A DNA stretch of 64,000 nucleotides. It comes from Pedobacter changchengzhani (GTDB taxonomy: Bacteria > Bacteroidota > Bacteroidia > Sphingobacteriales > Sphingobacteriaceae). The position numbers and the translations under genes are program-made. The notes below the pieces were generated by a model. The model made no database searches and was not told the DNA's origin. It was given only the letters and a program-made list of their open reading frames with translations. The stretch covers positions 434,001 through 498,000 of the forward strand of contig NZ_SJCY01000001.1 in NCBI RefSeq assembly GCF_004354365.1, given 5' to 3'. Positions 1 to 7,709 of this stretch are shown one piece after another. Numbering within the stretch: the stretch's first letter is position 1; each line of letters begins with the position of its first letter.

Positions 1-1206
1 TTGTGCATATAAAGTTCCGGGTTCATCTTGCGAACCATAACCACCAACGGTTCCTCCAAGTTCAGAAAATACGCCATCTAAAAAAGAAAATACTTTAGGG
101 AAAGGCATTCGTTCTACGCCAGGAACCAATTTAGATTTATGGTAAAACTGTACATTTCCAGAATTCTCCATCTGCATTGCAGCATTAAAATTGTCGAAAT
201 ATAATTTACTCTGTTCGTCATATTTAGCGGTGATTGTTTTTTTATCTGGATAGGTTTTAAAGCTTTCTATCCCACTTAAAAGCGAAGCATTTTTGTATTT
301 GCTTAAAAAACTTTGTAAATAAATGTAGCTATCATTACTTCTAATCCTATCTTCATCATTAAAACCTTGTATTGCGGTTTCTGGCCAAATAAAATATTCA
401 GTATTGGTTTGTGCTAATGAATCAGATAGATGCGTTAAAATTTTTAGCTGCTCGGCAGGGGAGATCAAACTCAGTTTTTGGTAAGGATCAATGTTGGGCT
501 GTACTACAACTACATTTGATGGCGTGCCCAGTTGCTTGTAGTTAAAATATTTAATTAATGAAGCTCCAATTGGAATAAATACAACTAAAAACCAAATTCC
601 AACAGGGCGATATTTTAAATAACCTCTTTGTGTTTTAAATTTTTTGTAAGCTTCAAAAGCGATAATATTACTCAATAAAATCCACAGGGAGCCACCATAA
701 ATCCCAGTATAATCATACCATTGCGCCAATTGGTGCATGCCTGATAGTCCATTGCCCAAAGTCATCCAAGGGAATTTGAAATCCCATACTTGTTGCAGGT
801 ATTCAAAGCCGATATAGAAGGAAATTAAGCCAAAGTAAGCGGTGTTTTTATTTACGTATTTACCTAAACGATAATATAACCAAAATGCGGTAGTCATTAA
901 AAATGCACCTAAGCCGAAGGGGATTAACGAGATTGGTATAGCTATTATTGATCCATTATAGGCGCTTATTGCATTGTAAACCCAATAAATAGATGCGCTG
1001 TTCCAAAGTAAAAACGTTAAGCCCGCTGTTAAAAATATTTTTCGTCTTTTTTTGTTTATATCGCTCTGCGAGATGCTTTGCAATGCAATAAACAATGGCA
1101 CTAAACCAATTAGTAATAATGGCGTAGTATAAGGCATTGGTGGCCAAGCTAGCCAAAGTAAAAAGGCGCTTAGTAAGGCGAGGAGATAGGTTTGTTTGGG
1201 TTTCAT
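1..1206 (-). CDS. lnt: Apolipoprotein N-acyltransferase, 3' end outside window
   Basis: This enzyme adds the third acyl chain to the N-terminal cysteine of lipoproteins in the inner membrane. Translating the minus strand from the ATG at 1206 gives 402 residues with no stop before the window edge. The first half is a run of hydrophobic helices (start MKPKQTYLLALLSAF). The second half is a nitrilase-type domain with VVVQPNIDPYQK, WPETAIQGF (catalytic Glu about residue 276) and YHKSKLVPGVERMPF (catalytic Lys about 357). The visible part ends at GGYGSQDEPGTLYAQ, just before the expected catalytic Cys, so that residue cannot be checked. E. coli Lnt is about 510 residues, so roughly a quarter is missing. 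The next genes upstream on the same strand are separated by repeats, so it is probably transcribed alone. Confidence 0.93.
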   Translation of the reverse strand, partial: MKPKQTYLLALLSAFLLWLAWPPMPYTTPLLLIGLVPLFIALQSISQSDINKKRRKIFLTAGLTFLLWNSASIYWVYNAISAYNGSIIAIPISLIPFGLGAFLMTTAFWLYYRLGKYVNKNTAYFGLISFYIGFEYLQQVWDFKFPWMTLGNGLSGMHQLAQWYDYTGIYGGSLWILLSNIIAFEAYKKFKTQRGYLKYRPVGIWFLVVFIPIGASLIKYFNYKQLGTPSNVVVVQPNIDPYQKLSLISPAEQLKILTHLSDSLAQTNTEYFIWPETAIQGFNDEDRIRSNDSYIYLQSFLSKYKNASLLSGIESFKTYPDKKTITAKYDEQSKLYFDNFNAAMQMENSGNVQFYHKSKLVPGVERMPFPKVFSFLDGVFSELGGTVGGYGSQDEPGTLYAQ

Positions 1207-1220
1207 TATCGTTTGTCGGT

Positions 1221-1248
1221 CGTCATGCTGAATTTATTTCAGCATCTT
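1221..1248. repeat. REP-like palindrome
   Basis: An imperfect palindrome (ATGCTGAA...TTCAGCAT) in the gap upstream of lnt. A closely related copy is at 46131-46157, which marks it as a dispersed intergenic element. Confidence 0.6.
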
Positions 1249-1278
1249 TTACGCTATTTCTGCATTCTTTTTTTTCAA

Positions 1279-1572
1279 TTATTCCAAAGTTAGAAATAAA
1301 TCATCCCAGTTGGGATTTAATTCATTTATCAAATTAATTTTCCAACCTCGTCTCCAATTTTTCAATTGTTTCTCTTTCAAAATTGCCTCTTGTATTGAAC
1401 TGAATTGTTCGTAATAAACGAGCTTATTGCAGTTGTATTTTGCAGAAAAAGAGTTTGGATAATATTTTTCTTTGTGTTCTTTTATTCTGAAATATAGCTC
1501 TGATGTTACCCCAATATAAAAGACGGTATGTGCGTGATTCGTTAAAATGTAAACACAACCACCCCTTTCCAT
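1279..1572 (-). CDS. GIY-YIG nuclease-family protein
   Basis: A 97-residue single-domain protein of the GIY-YIG (UhbC/YhbQ-like) family. The hallmark is split as VYILTN near residue 7 and FYIGVTSEL near residue 18. The conserved Arg follows in LYFRIKEHK, and the C-terminal half contains the family's YYEQFSSIQEAILKEKQLKNW block. Length is normal for the stand-alone family. Members are small putative endonucleases, often embedded in repeats, and their role in the cell is not well defined. It sits between REP-like palindromes and has no obvious operon partner. The start MERGG is the only ATG before the core motif. Confidence 0.85.
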   Translation of the reverse strand: MERGGCVYILTNHAHTVFYIGVTSELYFRIKEHKEKYYPNSFSAKYNCNKLVYYEQFSSIQEAILKEKQLKNWRRGWKINLINELNPNWDDLFLTLE

Positions 1573-1636
1573 TTTCTTTTTTGTTCGTCCTCCTGTCCGG
1601 TTTAGCGGGATAAGTATTTTTATTTTAATTTGTCTC

Positions 1637-1785
1637 CATCTCGCAATATAGACCCTGAACTAAATTCAGGGTGACGCGGTTGAAATTTTTATTTTCGTTA
1701 TATTGAATTAATATCAGCATTTTTTATGTTAGGTATCTCGCAATATAGATCCTGAAATAAATTCAGGATGACGGTTGAATTGCGG
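1637..1785. repeat. Two copies of a hairpin repeat
   Basis: TCGCAATATAGA(C/T)CCTGAA appears at 1641 and again at 1738, 97 bp apart. Each copy carries an inverted repeat of the type CCTGAAxTAAATTCAGG followed by GTGACG or ATGACG. A third hairpin copy is at 46166-46190. The 1573-1802 gap holds only these elements. Confidence 0.7.
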
Positions 1786-1802
1786 ATGACGGATTCTAGG
1801 TT

Positions 1803-2447
1803 TTACATACTATCTAAAATGTTAGCTTTTTTAGCTTCATATTCATCCTGCGTAATTAAGTGCTTATCGTACAGGTTTTTAAGCTTGCGAAGTTTTAACG
1901 TCGTTTCATCTTCTGGTTCTTCTACAACTTCGGCTATTTGTATTGGCTCAGTAACTTTTATTGGTTCTGGATTTACATCGGCAACGTGTTGGATGTTAGC
2001 ATTAATTAGCGACGCAGAAGCCCAGTTTTCTTCTATTTTTTGTTGGTGTAAGAAATCTTTATAAACCTCTAATTGTTCATTTGCGGCTTGATTTAGTTTT
2101 CTTGCCTGCACTTTTGGAATAAACTCTGTTACAATGTTTTCGCCCTGCTGCGGTACACAGATAAACTTAGATCCAAATAATTCTTCTTTAAAAGAAACTT
2201 CTTTAATATTTTTCCACGATATATCTTTGAAATTCATCGTTAAACCCAAATTGCCGGGTTCGCAATAAAAAATTCTTTTATTGGTAATTGCAATGCTATC
2301 GGGCATCAAGTTTACGGCAGGTTTTTTTTGTACAGCAAGGTATAAAATTTCTTCGCCAGTGGTTAAAAGGTCATTCAATTTTCCGATTACTTTTTCAACC
2401 GCTTTTGGGTCTTGTTCATCGCTTAAAAATCTATCTATGCTAATCAT
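1803..2447 (-). CDS. PH-domain protein with C-terminal SHOCT domain
   Basis: A 214-residue soluble protein. Residues of about 15-130 look like a bacterial pleckstrin-homology (YokE-type) domain: GEEILYLAVQKKP, then SIAITNKRIFYCEP, then FKDISWKNIKEV. A low-complexity Glu/Pro/Val linker (about 155-180) leads to a SHOCT domain at the end (LRKLKNLYDKHLITQDEYEAKK, the short C-terminal helical pair). Such proteins are usually of unknown function; SHOCT is thought to mediate oligomerisation. There is no signal peptide. It lies upstream of nothing obvious and downstream of a decayed HepT gene on the same strand. Confidence 0.75.
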   Translation of the reverse strand: MISIDRFLSDEQDPKAVEKVIGKLNDLLTTGEEILYLAVQKKPAVNLMPDSIAITNKRIFYCEPGNLGLTMNFKDISWKNIKEVSFKEELFGSKFICVPQQGENIVTEFIPKVQARKLNQAANEQLEVYKDFLHQQKIEENWASASLINANIQHVADVNPEPIKVTEPIQIAEVVEEPEDETTLKLRKLKNLYDKHLITQDEYEAKKANILDSM

Positions 2448-2456
2448 TTTATTTAT

Positions 2457-2730
2457 TTATTTTGTTTGGAGATAGTTTTCCACCTCTTTTTGTAAAACGG
2501 GTATATCTTTTATAATAATTTTCCAAATAACGATGTCGTTAACATTATCGTAAGCATGGATTATTTTATTTCTTAAATCAACAATTTATCTTGATTAGGA
2601 GATGGTTAGTTGAGGGTTTATCTTTAACAACTTATTTATAGCCTCGCCAATAATTTCTAATTCTCGCTCAACCGCTCTTCTCTTAGTTTTGTTAGCCTTA
2701 TAGACTGCAAAATCTAAGTTAATATTCTAT
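2457..2730 (-). pseudogene. HepT (DUF86-type) toxin remnant
   Basis: Reading the minus strand from 2726 gives NINLDFAVYKANKTKRRAVERELEII... then TIS, a stop, SR, a second stop, and in the same frame IVDLRNKIIHAYDNVND ... VENYLQTK and a normal stop at 2457. The conserved pieces match the HepT family: the RAVERELEIIGEAINKLL helix and the Rx4-6H catalytic motif (RNKIIH) followed by AYDNV. The 5' part is missing, since the reading runs straight into the end of rsmI. No partner antitoxin (MntA nucleotidyltransferase) is visible. Two in-frame TAA codons and the missing N-terminus make it a dead gene. Confidence 0.8.
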
Positions 2731-3456
2731 TTACTCAACATCCTCGTATTTATCCTTATTCTTTGCTCTTTTATCCTTACTCAAATCTCTTCCAGCAATG
2801 CAAATTACAAATTCTCCCTTCAAAGTATTGTTTTCGAAATGTGATTTTATTTCTACCAAAGTACCTCTCACGGTTTCTTCAAACATTTTAGTTAATTCTC
2901 TACTTACCGATGCCTGCCTTTTGGCGCCTAAATACTGCGCAAACTCTTCTAAAGTTTTTAATAAACGGTGCGGACTTTCATAAAGTATTATCGTGCGTTC
3001 TTCTTCTGCTAATTTTTTAAACTTGGTTTGTCTGCCTTTTTTAACAGGTAAAAATCCTTCGAAGCAAAATGCATCGGCTGGCAAGCCAGAGTTTACCAAA
3101 GCAGGTACAAAGGCTGTTGCTCCAGGTAAACATTCTACGGCAATATCATTTTTTATTGCTTCTCTAACTAAGAAAAAACCAGGATCGGAAATTGCCGGTG
3201 TGCCAGCATCAGATATCAAAGCAATTTGTTGTCCTTCTTGTAAAAACTTAATAATCTCTGATGTTGCTTTATGCTCGTTGTGCTGATGGTGAGAAAAAAC
3301 GCGTTTATCAATTCCAAAATGTTTAAGCATTGGTGCACTTGTTCTGGTATCTTCGGCCAAAATCAAATCGCATTCTTTTAAAATACGGATGGCCCTAAAA
3401 GTCATGTCTTCTAAGTTGCCTATTGGTGTGGGTACGAGAAATAGTTTGCCTTCCAT
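2731..3456 (-). CDS. rsmI: 16S rRNA (cytidine1402-2'-O)-methyltransferase
   Basis: RsmI methylates the ribose of C1402 in the decoding centre of 16S rRNA using S-adenosylmethionine. The 241-residue protein has the family signatures in order: VPTPIGNLED at residues 8-17, AEDTR at 34-38, ISDAGTPAISDPG at 81-93, and CLPGATA near 110, followed by the tetrapyrrole-methylase fold C-terminal half (SVSRELTK, GTLVEI, GEFVICI). Length is close to family norm, with a short charged tail. The start MEGKLFLVPTPIG fits the family exactly. The gene diverges from serS, and the gap between them carries short repeated words (GTGAGTT/AACTCGTAACT). Confidence 0.95.
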   Translation of the reverse strand: MEGKLFLVPTPIGNLEDMTFRAIRILKECDLILAEDTRTSAPMLKHFGIDKRVFSHHQHNEHKATSEIIKFLQEGQQIALISDAGTPAISDPGFFLVREAIKNDIAVECLPGATAFVPALVNSGLPADAFCFEGFLPVKKGRQTKFKKLAEEERTIILYESPHRLLKTLEEFAQYLGAKRQASVSRELTKMFEETVRGTLVEIKSHFENNTLKGEFVICIAGRDLSKDKRAKNKDKYEDVE

Positions 3457-3544
3457 GTTTTAAGTTGTGAGTTGCGGGTTATAGGTTATCGGTTTGGGTT
3501 TTTGAAAAACACACAACTCGTAACTGATAACTCGTAACTCTTAT

Positions 3545-3552
3545 TATCTTTG
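3545..3552 (+). promoter_or_regulatory. -7 promoter element of serS
   Basis: TATCTTTG matches the Bacteroidetes TAnnTTTG consensus and lies 15 bp before the serS ATG. Confidence 0.6.
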
Positions 3553-3567
3553 TAAAAAATTAAAATA

Positions 3568-4839
3568 ATGCTGCAAGTTAACTATATCCGCGAAAATAGA
3601 GAGAAAGTTTTAGAACGTTTAAGCTTACGTAATTTTAAACAGCCAGAATTGGTAGATGAGATCATTACGATTGATGAAGATCGTCGCCAAACGCAAACTT
3701 CGTTGGATAGTATTTCTGCAGAAGCGAATGCCGCAGCAAAGCAAATTGGCGATTTAATGCGTGCAGGAAAAAAAGATGAAGCCGAAGCAATTAAAGCTCA
3801 AACTTCAACATACAAAGAGCAAGTTAAAAACCTTACAGAGGAATTAAATGAGTTGGAAACGGCTCAATTTAATTTGATTGTGCAGCTACCAAATTTGCCA
3901 TATCACTTGGTTAAGCCAGGCTCAACGCCGGAGGATAATGAAGAAGTTTATATCCATGGTGCGCCCGCAGCCTTACATAGCAAAGCGATGCCACATTGGG
4001 AATTAGCAGCTAAATATGATATTATAGATTTTGAACTAGGGGTAAAAATTACGGGCGCAGGTTTCCCGGTTTACAAAGGTAAAGGTGCTAAATTACAGCG
4101 TGCACTGATTAATTTCTTTTTAGATCATGCTACAGAAGCGGGTTACAAAGAAATGCAAGTGCCACATTTAGTCAACGCAGCTTCTGGCTTTGGCACAGGG
4201 CAATTGCCCGATAAAGAAGGGCAGATGTATCATTCTACAATCGATGATTTATATTTAATCCCTACCGCCGAAGTTCCGGTGACGAATTTGTACCGTGATG
4301 TTATTGTTAAAGAGGATGAACTTCCAATTAAAAACACCGCATACACGCCTTGTTTTCGTCGCGAAGCGGGTTCTTATGGCGCGCACGTTCGTGGATTAAA
4401 CCGTTTGCATCAATTTGATAAGGTTGAAGTTGTTCAAATTACGCATCCCGATAAATCCTACGAAACCCTTGAGCAGATGAGCGCATACGTTCAATCGTTG
4501 TTGCAAAAACTTGGTTTACATTACCGCGTTTTACGTTTATGTGGTGGCGATATGAGTTTTACATCGGCCATGACGTATGATATGGAAGTTTGGAGTGCTG
4601 CTCAAGAGCGTTGGTTAGAGGTTTCTTCGGTTTCAAATTTCGAAACGTACCAAACCAATCGTTTAAAATTACGTTATAAGGGCAAAGAAGGAAAGGCGCA
4701 ATTGGCACACTCATTAAACGGAAGTGCCTTGGCTTTACCTCGTATTGTAGCATCAATTTTAGAAAACTACCAAACCGAAAATGGCATTAAAATTCCTGAG
4801 GCTTTAGTAAAATACACTGGCTTTGATATGATCGATTAA
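3568..4839 (+). CDS. serS: Seryl-tRNA synthetase
   Basis: Charges tRNA-Ser with serine in the cytoplasm. At 423 residues it is normal length. Residues of about 25-115 form the antiparallel coiled-coil arm that grips the tRNA (Lys/Glu-rich, ending LNELETAQFNLIVQLPN). The class II catalytic core follows, with LIPTAEVPVTNLYRD, motif 2 as FRREAGSYGAHVRGL, YDMEVWSAAQERWLEVSS, and motif 3 as LNGSALALPRIVASILENYQ. The start MLQVNYIRENREKVLERL is the usual N-terminus. The gene stands alone, with a -7 element upstream and a strong hairpin terminator downstream. Confidence 0.98.
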   Translation: MLQVNYIRENREKVLERLSLRNFKQPELVDEIITIDEDRRQTQTSLDSISAEANAAAKQIGDLMRAGKKDEAEAIKAQTSTYKEQVKNLTEELNELETAQFNLIVQLPNLPYHLVKPGSTPEDNEEVYIHGAPAALHSKAMPHWELAAKYDIIDFELGVKITGAGFPVYKGKGAKLQRALINFFLDHATEAGYKEMQVPHLVNAASGFGTGQLPDKEGQMYHSTIDDLYLIPTAEVPVTNLYRDVIVKEDELPIKNTAYTPCFRREAGSYGAHVRGLNRLHQFDKVEVVQITHPDKSYETLEQMSAYVQSLLQKLGLHYRVLRLCGGDMSFTSAMTYDMEVWSAAQERWLEVSSVSNFETYQTNRLKLRYKGKEGKAQLAHSLNGSALALPRIVASILENYQTENGIKIPEALVKYTGFDMID

Positions 4840-4852
4840 AGTGCTTTCGCAT

Positions 4853-4891
4853 AAAAAAAGCTTTGCAATTTTAAACTGCAAAGCTTTTTTT
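4853..4891. terminator. Bidirectional hairpin terminator
   Basis: Stem AAAGCTTTGCA / TGCAAAGCTTT with an A-run before and a T-run after. It sits between the convergent serS and the gene at 4908-5222 and can serve both. Confidence 0.85.
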
Positions 4892-4907
4892 ATGATTTAG
4901 AAGTTGA

Positions 4908-5222
4908 TTATAAAATTAAAATCAATAATAAAATAATGATAATGATTGCGCCTACCGAAAGGTAAACCCCACCATTCATTGCCCTAGCTTGATTTTTCAT
5001 TTCTTTTAACTCGCTTTTCAATGCTTTTTTCTCTGCCCTGGTTAAATTAGATTTATCCATTTCCTTGATTTCTTCAACGCGGTTCTTAATCCTTTCCAAC
5101 TGTACTTGTTGGTCTGCTGTAAGTTCTGTTGGAGCTTTTGCCGATTTTTCTGTAGCTGAAGCAGTATTAAAGCCAATGCCTAACGTAAAAACTAAGGCTA
5201 ATGTGTAGATGAATTTTTTCAT
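4908..5222 (-). CDS. Small exported/membrane protein, unknown function
   Basis: A 104-residue protein I cannot assign. It begins with a signal peptide (MKKFIYTLALVFTLGIGFNTASA). It continues with a charged, probably helical region of about residues 30-80 (VQLERIKNRVEEIKEMDK..., alternating acidic and basic). It ends in a strongly hydrophobic helix (VGAIIIIILLLILIL) that would anchor it in the membrane. This signal peptide, coiled region and C-terminal helix layout is common in small Bacteroidetes envelope proteins. It shares its direction with the SIMPL gene upstream, but a hairpin separates them, so it is probably its own transcript. Confidence 0.7.
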   Translation of the reverse strand: MKKFIYTLALVFTLGIGFNTASATEKSAKAPTELTADQQVQLERIKNRVEEIKEMDKSNLTRAEKKALKSELKEMKNQARAMNGGVYLSVGAIIIIILLLILIL

Positions 5223-5260
5223 GATTATTTTGTTTTAGGGTTTAAGATAAGACTATAACA

Positions 5261-5287
5261 AAAAACCCGCCAAAGTGTTGGCGGGTT
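5261..5287. terminator. Hairpin terminator
   Basis: Perfect stem AACCCGCCAA / TTGGCGGGTT flanked by A- and T-rich runs. It lies just downstream (minus strand) of the SIMPL-domain gene. Confidence 0.85.
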
Positions 5288-5310
5288 TGCAAAAAAGATT
5301 TTATAATTTG

Positions 5311-6006
5311 CTATTTAATTTCGAATACGGTATTTACCGTAAAACTCAGCTTAATTTTTTTGAAGTCAACCTCTTGCGCATCACTTGCATCGGCAGATGC
5401 TGTTTTCATCATATAGTTTCTGTAAACAGGCTGAATTGCGTTATCTCCGCCGTCTTGAATATCGATAATGCCACCAAGTTTATCACCCAAGGCTTCTACC
5501 ATATAAGCTGCTTTTTCTTTGGCGGCAAGTAAGGCTTTTATTTTTAAATCTTTTTTTAATGATTCAATTTTTGAATAATCATAGCTTTCGATATTGGTGT
5601 TTGAAATCCCTTTTGCATCAATCCCACCTATTATTTCATTAAATTTATTTAAGTCAGCAACTTTTAATTTATATTGTTTGCTCGCTAAAAAATCGGGATT
5701 TTTCTTTTTTAGCGTCGCATAATTCCAGCTGCTTAAATTGTTAATGGTTAAGTTTTCTTTTGATATTCCTGCCTTTTGCACTGCTGCAATCAATTGATTT
5801 TCCAACTCGGTAATCTCTACTTTCTTTTTGCTATTGTTGTCTTTTAGGTACTCTTGTAGTGAAATACTGATGTAAATAATATCGGGCGTAACTTCAGTTT
5901 CTGCCGTGCCGCTAACACTTATTTTTTTTCTCAAATCTACCTGTTGTGCCATTGCAGTTGTTATTCCTAACATACTAACCAATGCTATTGCAATTAATTT
6001 TTTCAT
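5311..6006 (-). CDS. SIMPL (DUF541) domain periplasmic protein
   Basis: A 231-residue exported protein. I start it at the ATG at 6006 because MKKLIAIALVSMLGITTAMA is a clean signal peptide; the 19 codons upstream in frame lack protein character. The mature part begins QQVDLRKKISVSGTAETEVTPDIIYISISLQEY, the signature opening of SIMPL/DUF541 proteins. It continues with the alternating strand and helix pattern (NLTINNLSSWNY..., ALLAAKEKAAYMVEALGDKLG). Family members are periplasmic or outer-membrane-associated, form ring-shaped oligomers, and have been linked to oxidative stress, but the activity is unknown. It is followed by a strong terminator, so it is monocistronic. Confidence 0.88.
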   Translation of the reverse strand: MKKLIAIALVSMLGITTAMAQQVDLRKKISVSGTAETEVTPDIIYISISLQEYLKDNNSKKKVEITELENQLIAAVQKAGISKENLTINNLSSWNYATLKKKNPDFLASKQYKLKVADLNKFNEIIGGIDAKGISNTNIESYDYSKIESLKKDLKIKALLAAKEKAAYMVEALGDKLGGIIDIQDGGDNAIQPVYRNYMMKTASADASDAQEVDFKKIKLSFTVNTVFEIK

Positions 6007-6272
6007 ATTCTTAAATTTCAATTTGTGTACTGTAATGATGATTACAGCTATCAAATTCCACACCGATATTTTTAGAATTGAGAATTATTTAATTCGAAGC
6101 AATTGTAAATTGCTTATGGCGAGCCAATTGAAGTTTAAAAAAAACCACAAATTTAGCATTAGCGCAAATGCTAAAAAGAAAAAATGCGCAAGGTTTTATG
6201 TTAAATAGACGGATTTATAAATTGAGTATAAAACCTGCGCAGCAGAACGGATTTCTGCAAAAAATTAGATTA

Positions 6273-6293
6273 TTGTAGGCTTTGAACCTACAA
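6273..6293 (-). terminator. Terminator of the cold-shock-domain gene
   Basis: TTGTAGG / CCTACAA stem with a 7-base loop; on the minus strand it is followed by a T-run. It begins 10 bp past the stop of the gene at 6303. Confidence 0.75.
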
Positions 6294-6302
6294 AATTTAG
6301 AA

Positions 6303-6755
6303 CTATACTTTAGAAACTTTAACAGCTGTTGGTCCTTTTTGACCCATTTCTACTTCGAAAGTAACTTTATCGCCCTCTTTAATTTGAGTAACCAAACCAT
6401 TTGCGTGCACAAAAATACTATCTTGAGTTTCAGTGTTTTTAATAAAACCGTAACCTTTACTATCATTAAAGAAAGTAACCGTTCCTTTTTTAATCGGATT
6501 TTCATCAATAAAATCTTCTTGTCTAGAAATACCGATTTGAACATCCTCAATAGCAAAAACCTTCTTCTTCTTCGGATCTGGTGGAGTAGAAGAAATGTTT
6601 CCATTTTCATCAACGTAAGCAAACATTTCTTCAAGCGCTAAGCCTTTCTTTGCGTTAGACTGGCGTTCTTCTTTTTTCTCTTGCTTATCTTTTTGCTTTT
6701 TTAATCGTTTTTTTTCGTTCTCTTTTTTACTGTATGTTGCCTGAGATTTAGCCAT
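6303..6755 (-). CDS. Cold-shock-domain RNA-binding protein with basic N-terminal tail
   Basis: A 150-residue cytoplasmic protein. Residues 1-45 are a lysine/glutamate-rich tail (KENEKKRLKKQKDKQEKKEER), residues of about 46-85 a linker, and the last 65 residues a complete cold-shock domain. That domain contains GTVTFFNDSKGYGFI (RNP1) and DSIFVHANGL (RNP2), ending GPTAVKVSKV. Cold-shock proteins bind single-stranded RNA and DNA and melt RNA structure. The extended basic tail is typical of the longer Bacteroidetes paralogues rather than the 65-residue CspA type. The gene is monocistronic, with its own terminator. Confidence 0.93.
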   Translation of the reverse strand: MAKSQATYSKKENEKKRLKKQKDKQEKKEERQSNAKKGLALEEMFAYVDENGNISSTPPDPKKKKVFAIEDVQIGISRQEDFIDENPIKKGTVTFFNDSKGYGFIKNTETQDSIFVHANGLVTQIKEGDKVTFEVEMGQKGPTAVKVSKV

Positions 6756-6860
6756 ATATTATTTTAATTATTGTTTTTTATGGTGAGTGGGTATAAGAAT
6801 TATGCAAAGATAACAATACTAAAGCATAAATACGATTTTATTCCTTTTAGCGATTTATTG

Positions 6861-7394
6861 TTAGCGCTTTAACCAATTTTGTTTTTCTACTCGATAAACA
6901 AAATTCAGCTTTGTGGGCTCGCCATAATAAGCTATTTTAAGTTCATCAGTTTTTTCTCCGCCTAATTTTTCAATTGCTTTTTGCGATCGGAAATTCGTTG
7001 CGCCTATATGGAGTATTACTTTTTCCACAAACTGAAAAGCATAATCGAACATCAATTTTTTTAATGATTGATTATAGCCTTTGCCCCAATAATTACAACC
7101 GATAAATGTATAGCCAACCATGATTGATTTGTTCTCAGCATCTAAATCATAATACCTCGAACTGCCTATGGCTTCGCCAGAAATTTGATCAAATATTAAA
7201 AATGCACCTTTTGATGTGATTGCACCTTCAAAAAAAGTTGTAAAAACGTCTTTTTGGTAACGGTTTTTATTTGGATGTTGTTCCCAAATTAGCGGGTTTG
7301 AAGCAACTGCGTACAGGGTTTCAAAGTCGGTTTGTTTTAATGGAATTATTTTAATTAAATCGTTTTGTAGTGATGGTTGGATATCAATTTTCAT
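6861..7394 (-). CDS. GNAT-family N-acetyltransferase
   Basis: A 177-residue cytoplasmic enzyme of the RimJ/RimL-like GNAT group, which transfers an acetyl group from acetyl-CoA. Visible family features are the opening LIPLKQTDFETLYAVASNPLIWEQHP, the central strand AIGSSRYYDLD, MVGYTFIGCNYWGKGYNQSLKKLM (acetyl-CoA-binding loop and helix) and HIGATNFRSQKAIEKLGG near the C-terminus. The substrate cannot be told from the sequence; it could be a ribosomal protein, another N-terminus or a small molecule. It stands alone. Confidence 0.85.
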   Translation of the reverse strand: MKIDIQPSLQNDLIKIIPLKQTDFETLYAVASNPLIWEQHPNKNRYQKDVFTTFFEGAITSKGAFLIFDQISGEAIGSSRYYDLDAENKSIMVGYTFIGCNYWGKGYNQSLKKLMFDYAFQFVEKVILHIGATNFRSQKAIEKLGGEKTDELKIAYYGEPTKLNFVYRVEKQNWLKR

Positions 7395-7709
7395 AATTCT
7401 TTGTTAAAATACATATAATTGAGCAATAACAATCATTATTACTGTTGTGAGATTTTATTTTCGTATTGCTTAATGCGATGTTTAAAATTGCTACGGTCGA
7501 TCTTAAAAGGATTTTGGAGGGAAGTGTTGTAAATTTAAGGCATTAAAAATCCGAAATTTTATTACTTTTAACTTAGTAATTTTACTACTTCTCTTTACCT
7601 TCGCCATTTCTAGTTTCTACTTTAGTGCACAAACTTATTGATGTAAATTGCGTTAAAAATTTACTGCCAAGTTTAACAGATGTAAATTTAATTGACCTTT
7701 CGGGGTTTC
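7395..7709. other. Intergenic region, no gene seen
   Basis: AT-rich spacer between divergent genes; presumably holds both promoters. I see no ORF, repeat or clear hairpin. Confidence 0.4.

Noticed and set aside
6350..6634. 94-residue frame on the same strand as the cold-shock gene
   Set aside because: It overlaps the real gene in another frame and lacks any domain.
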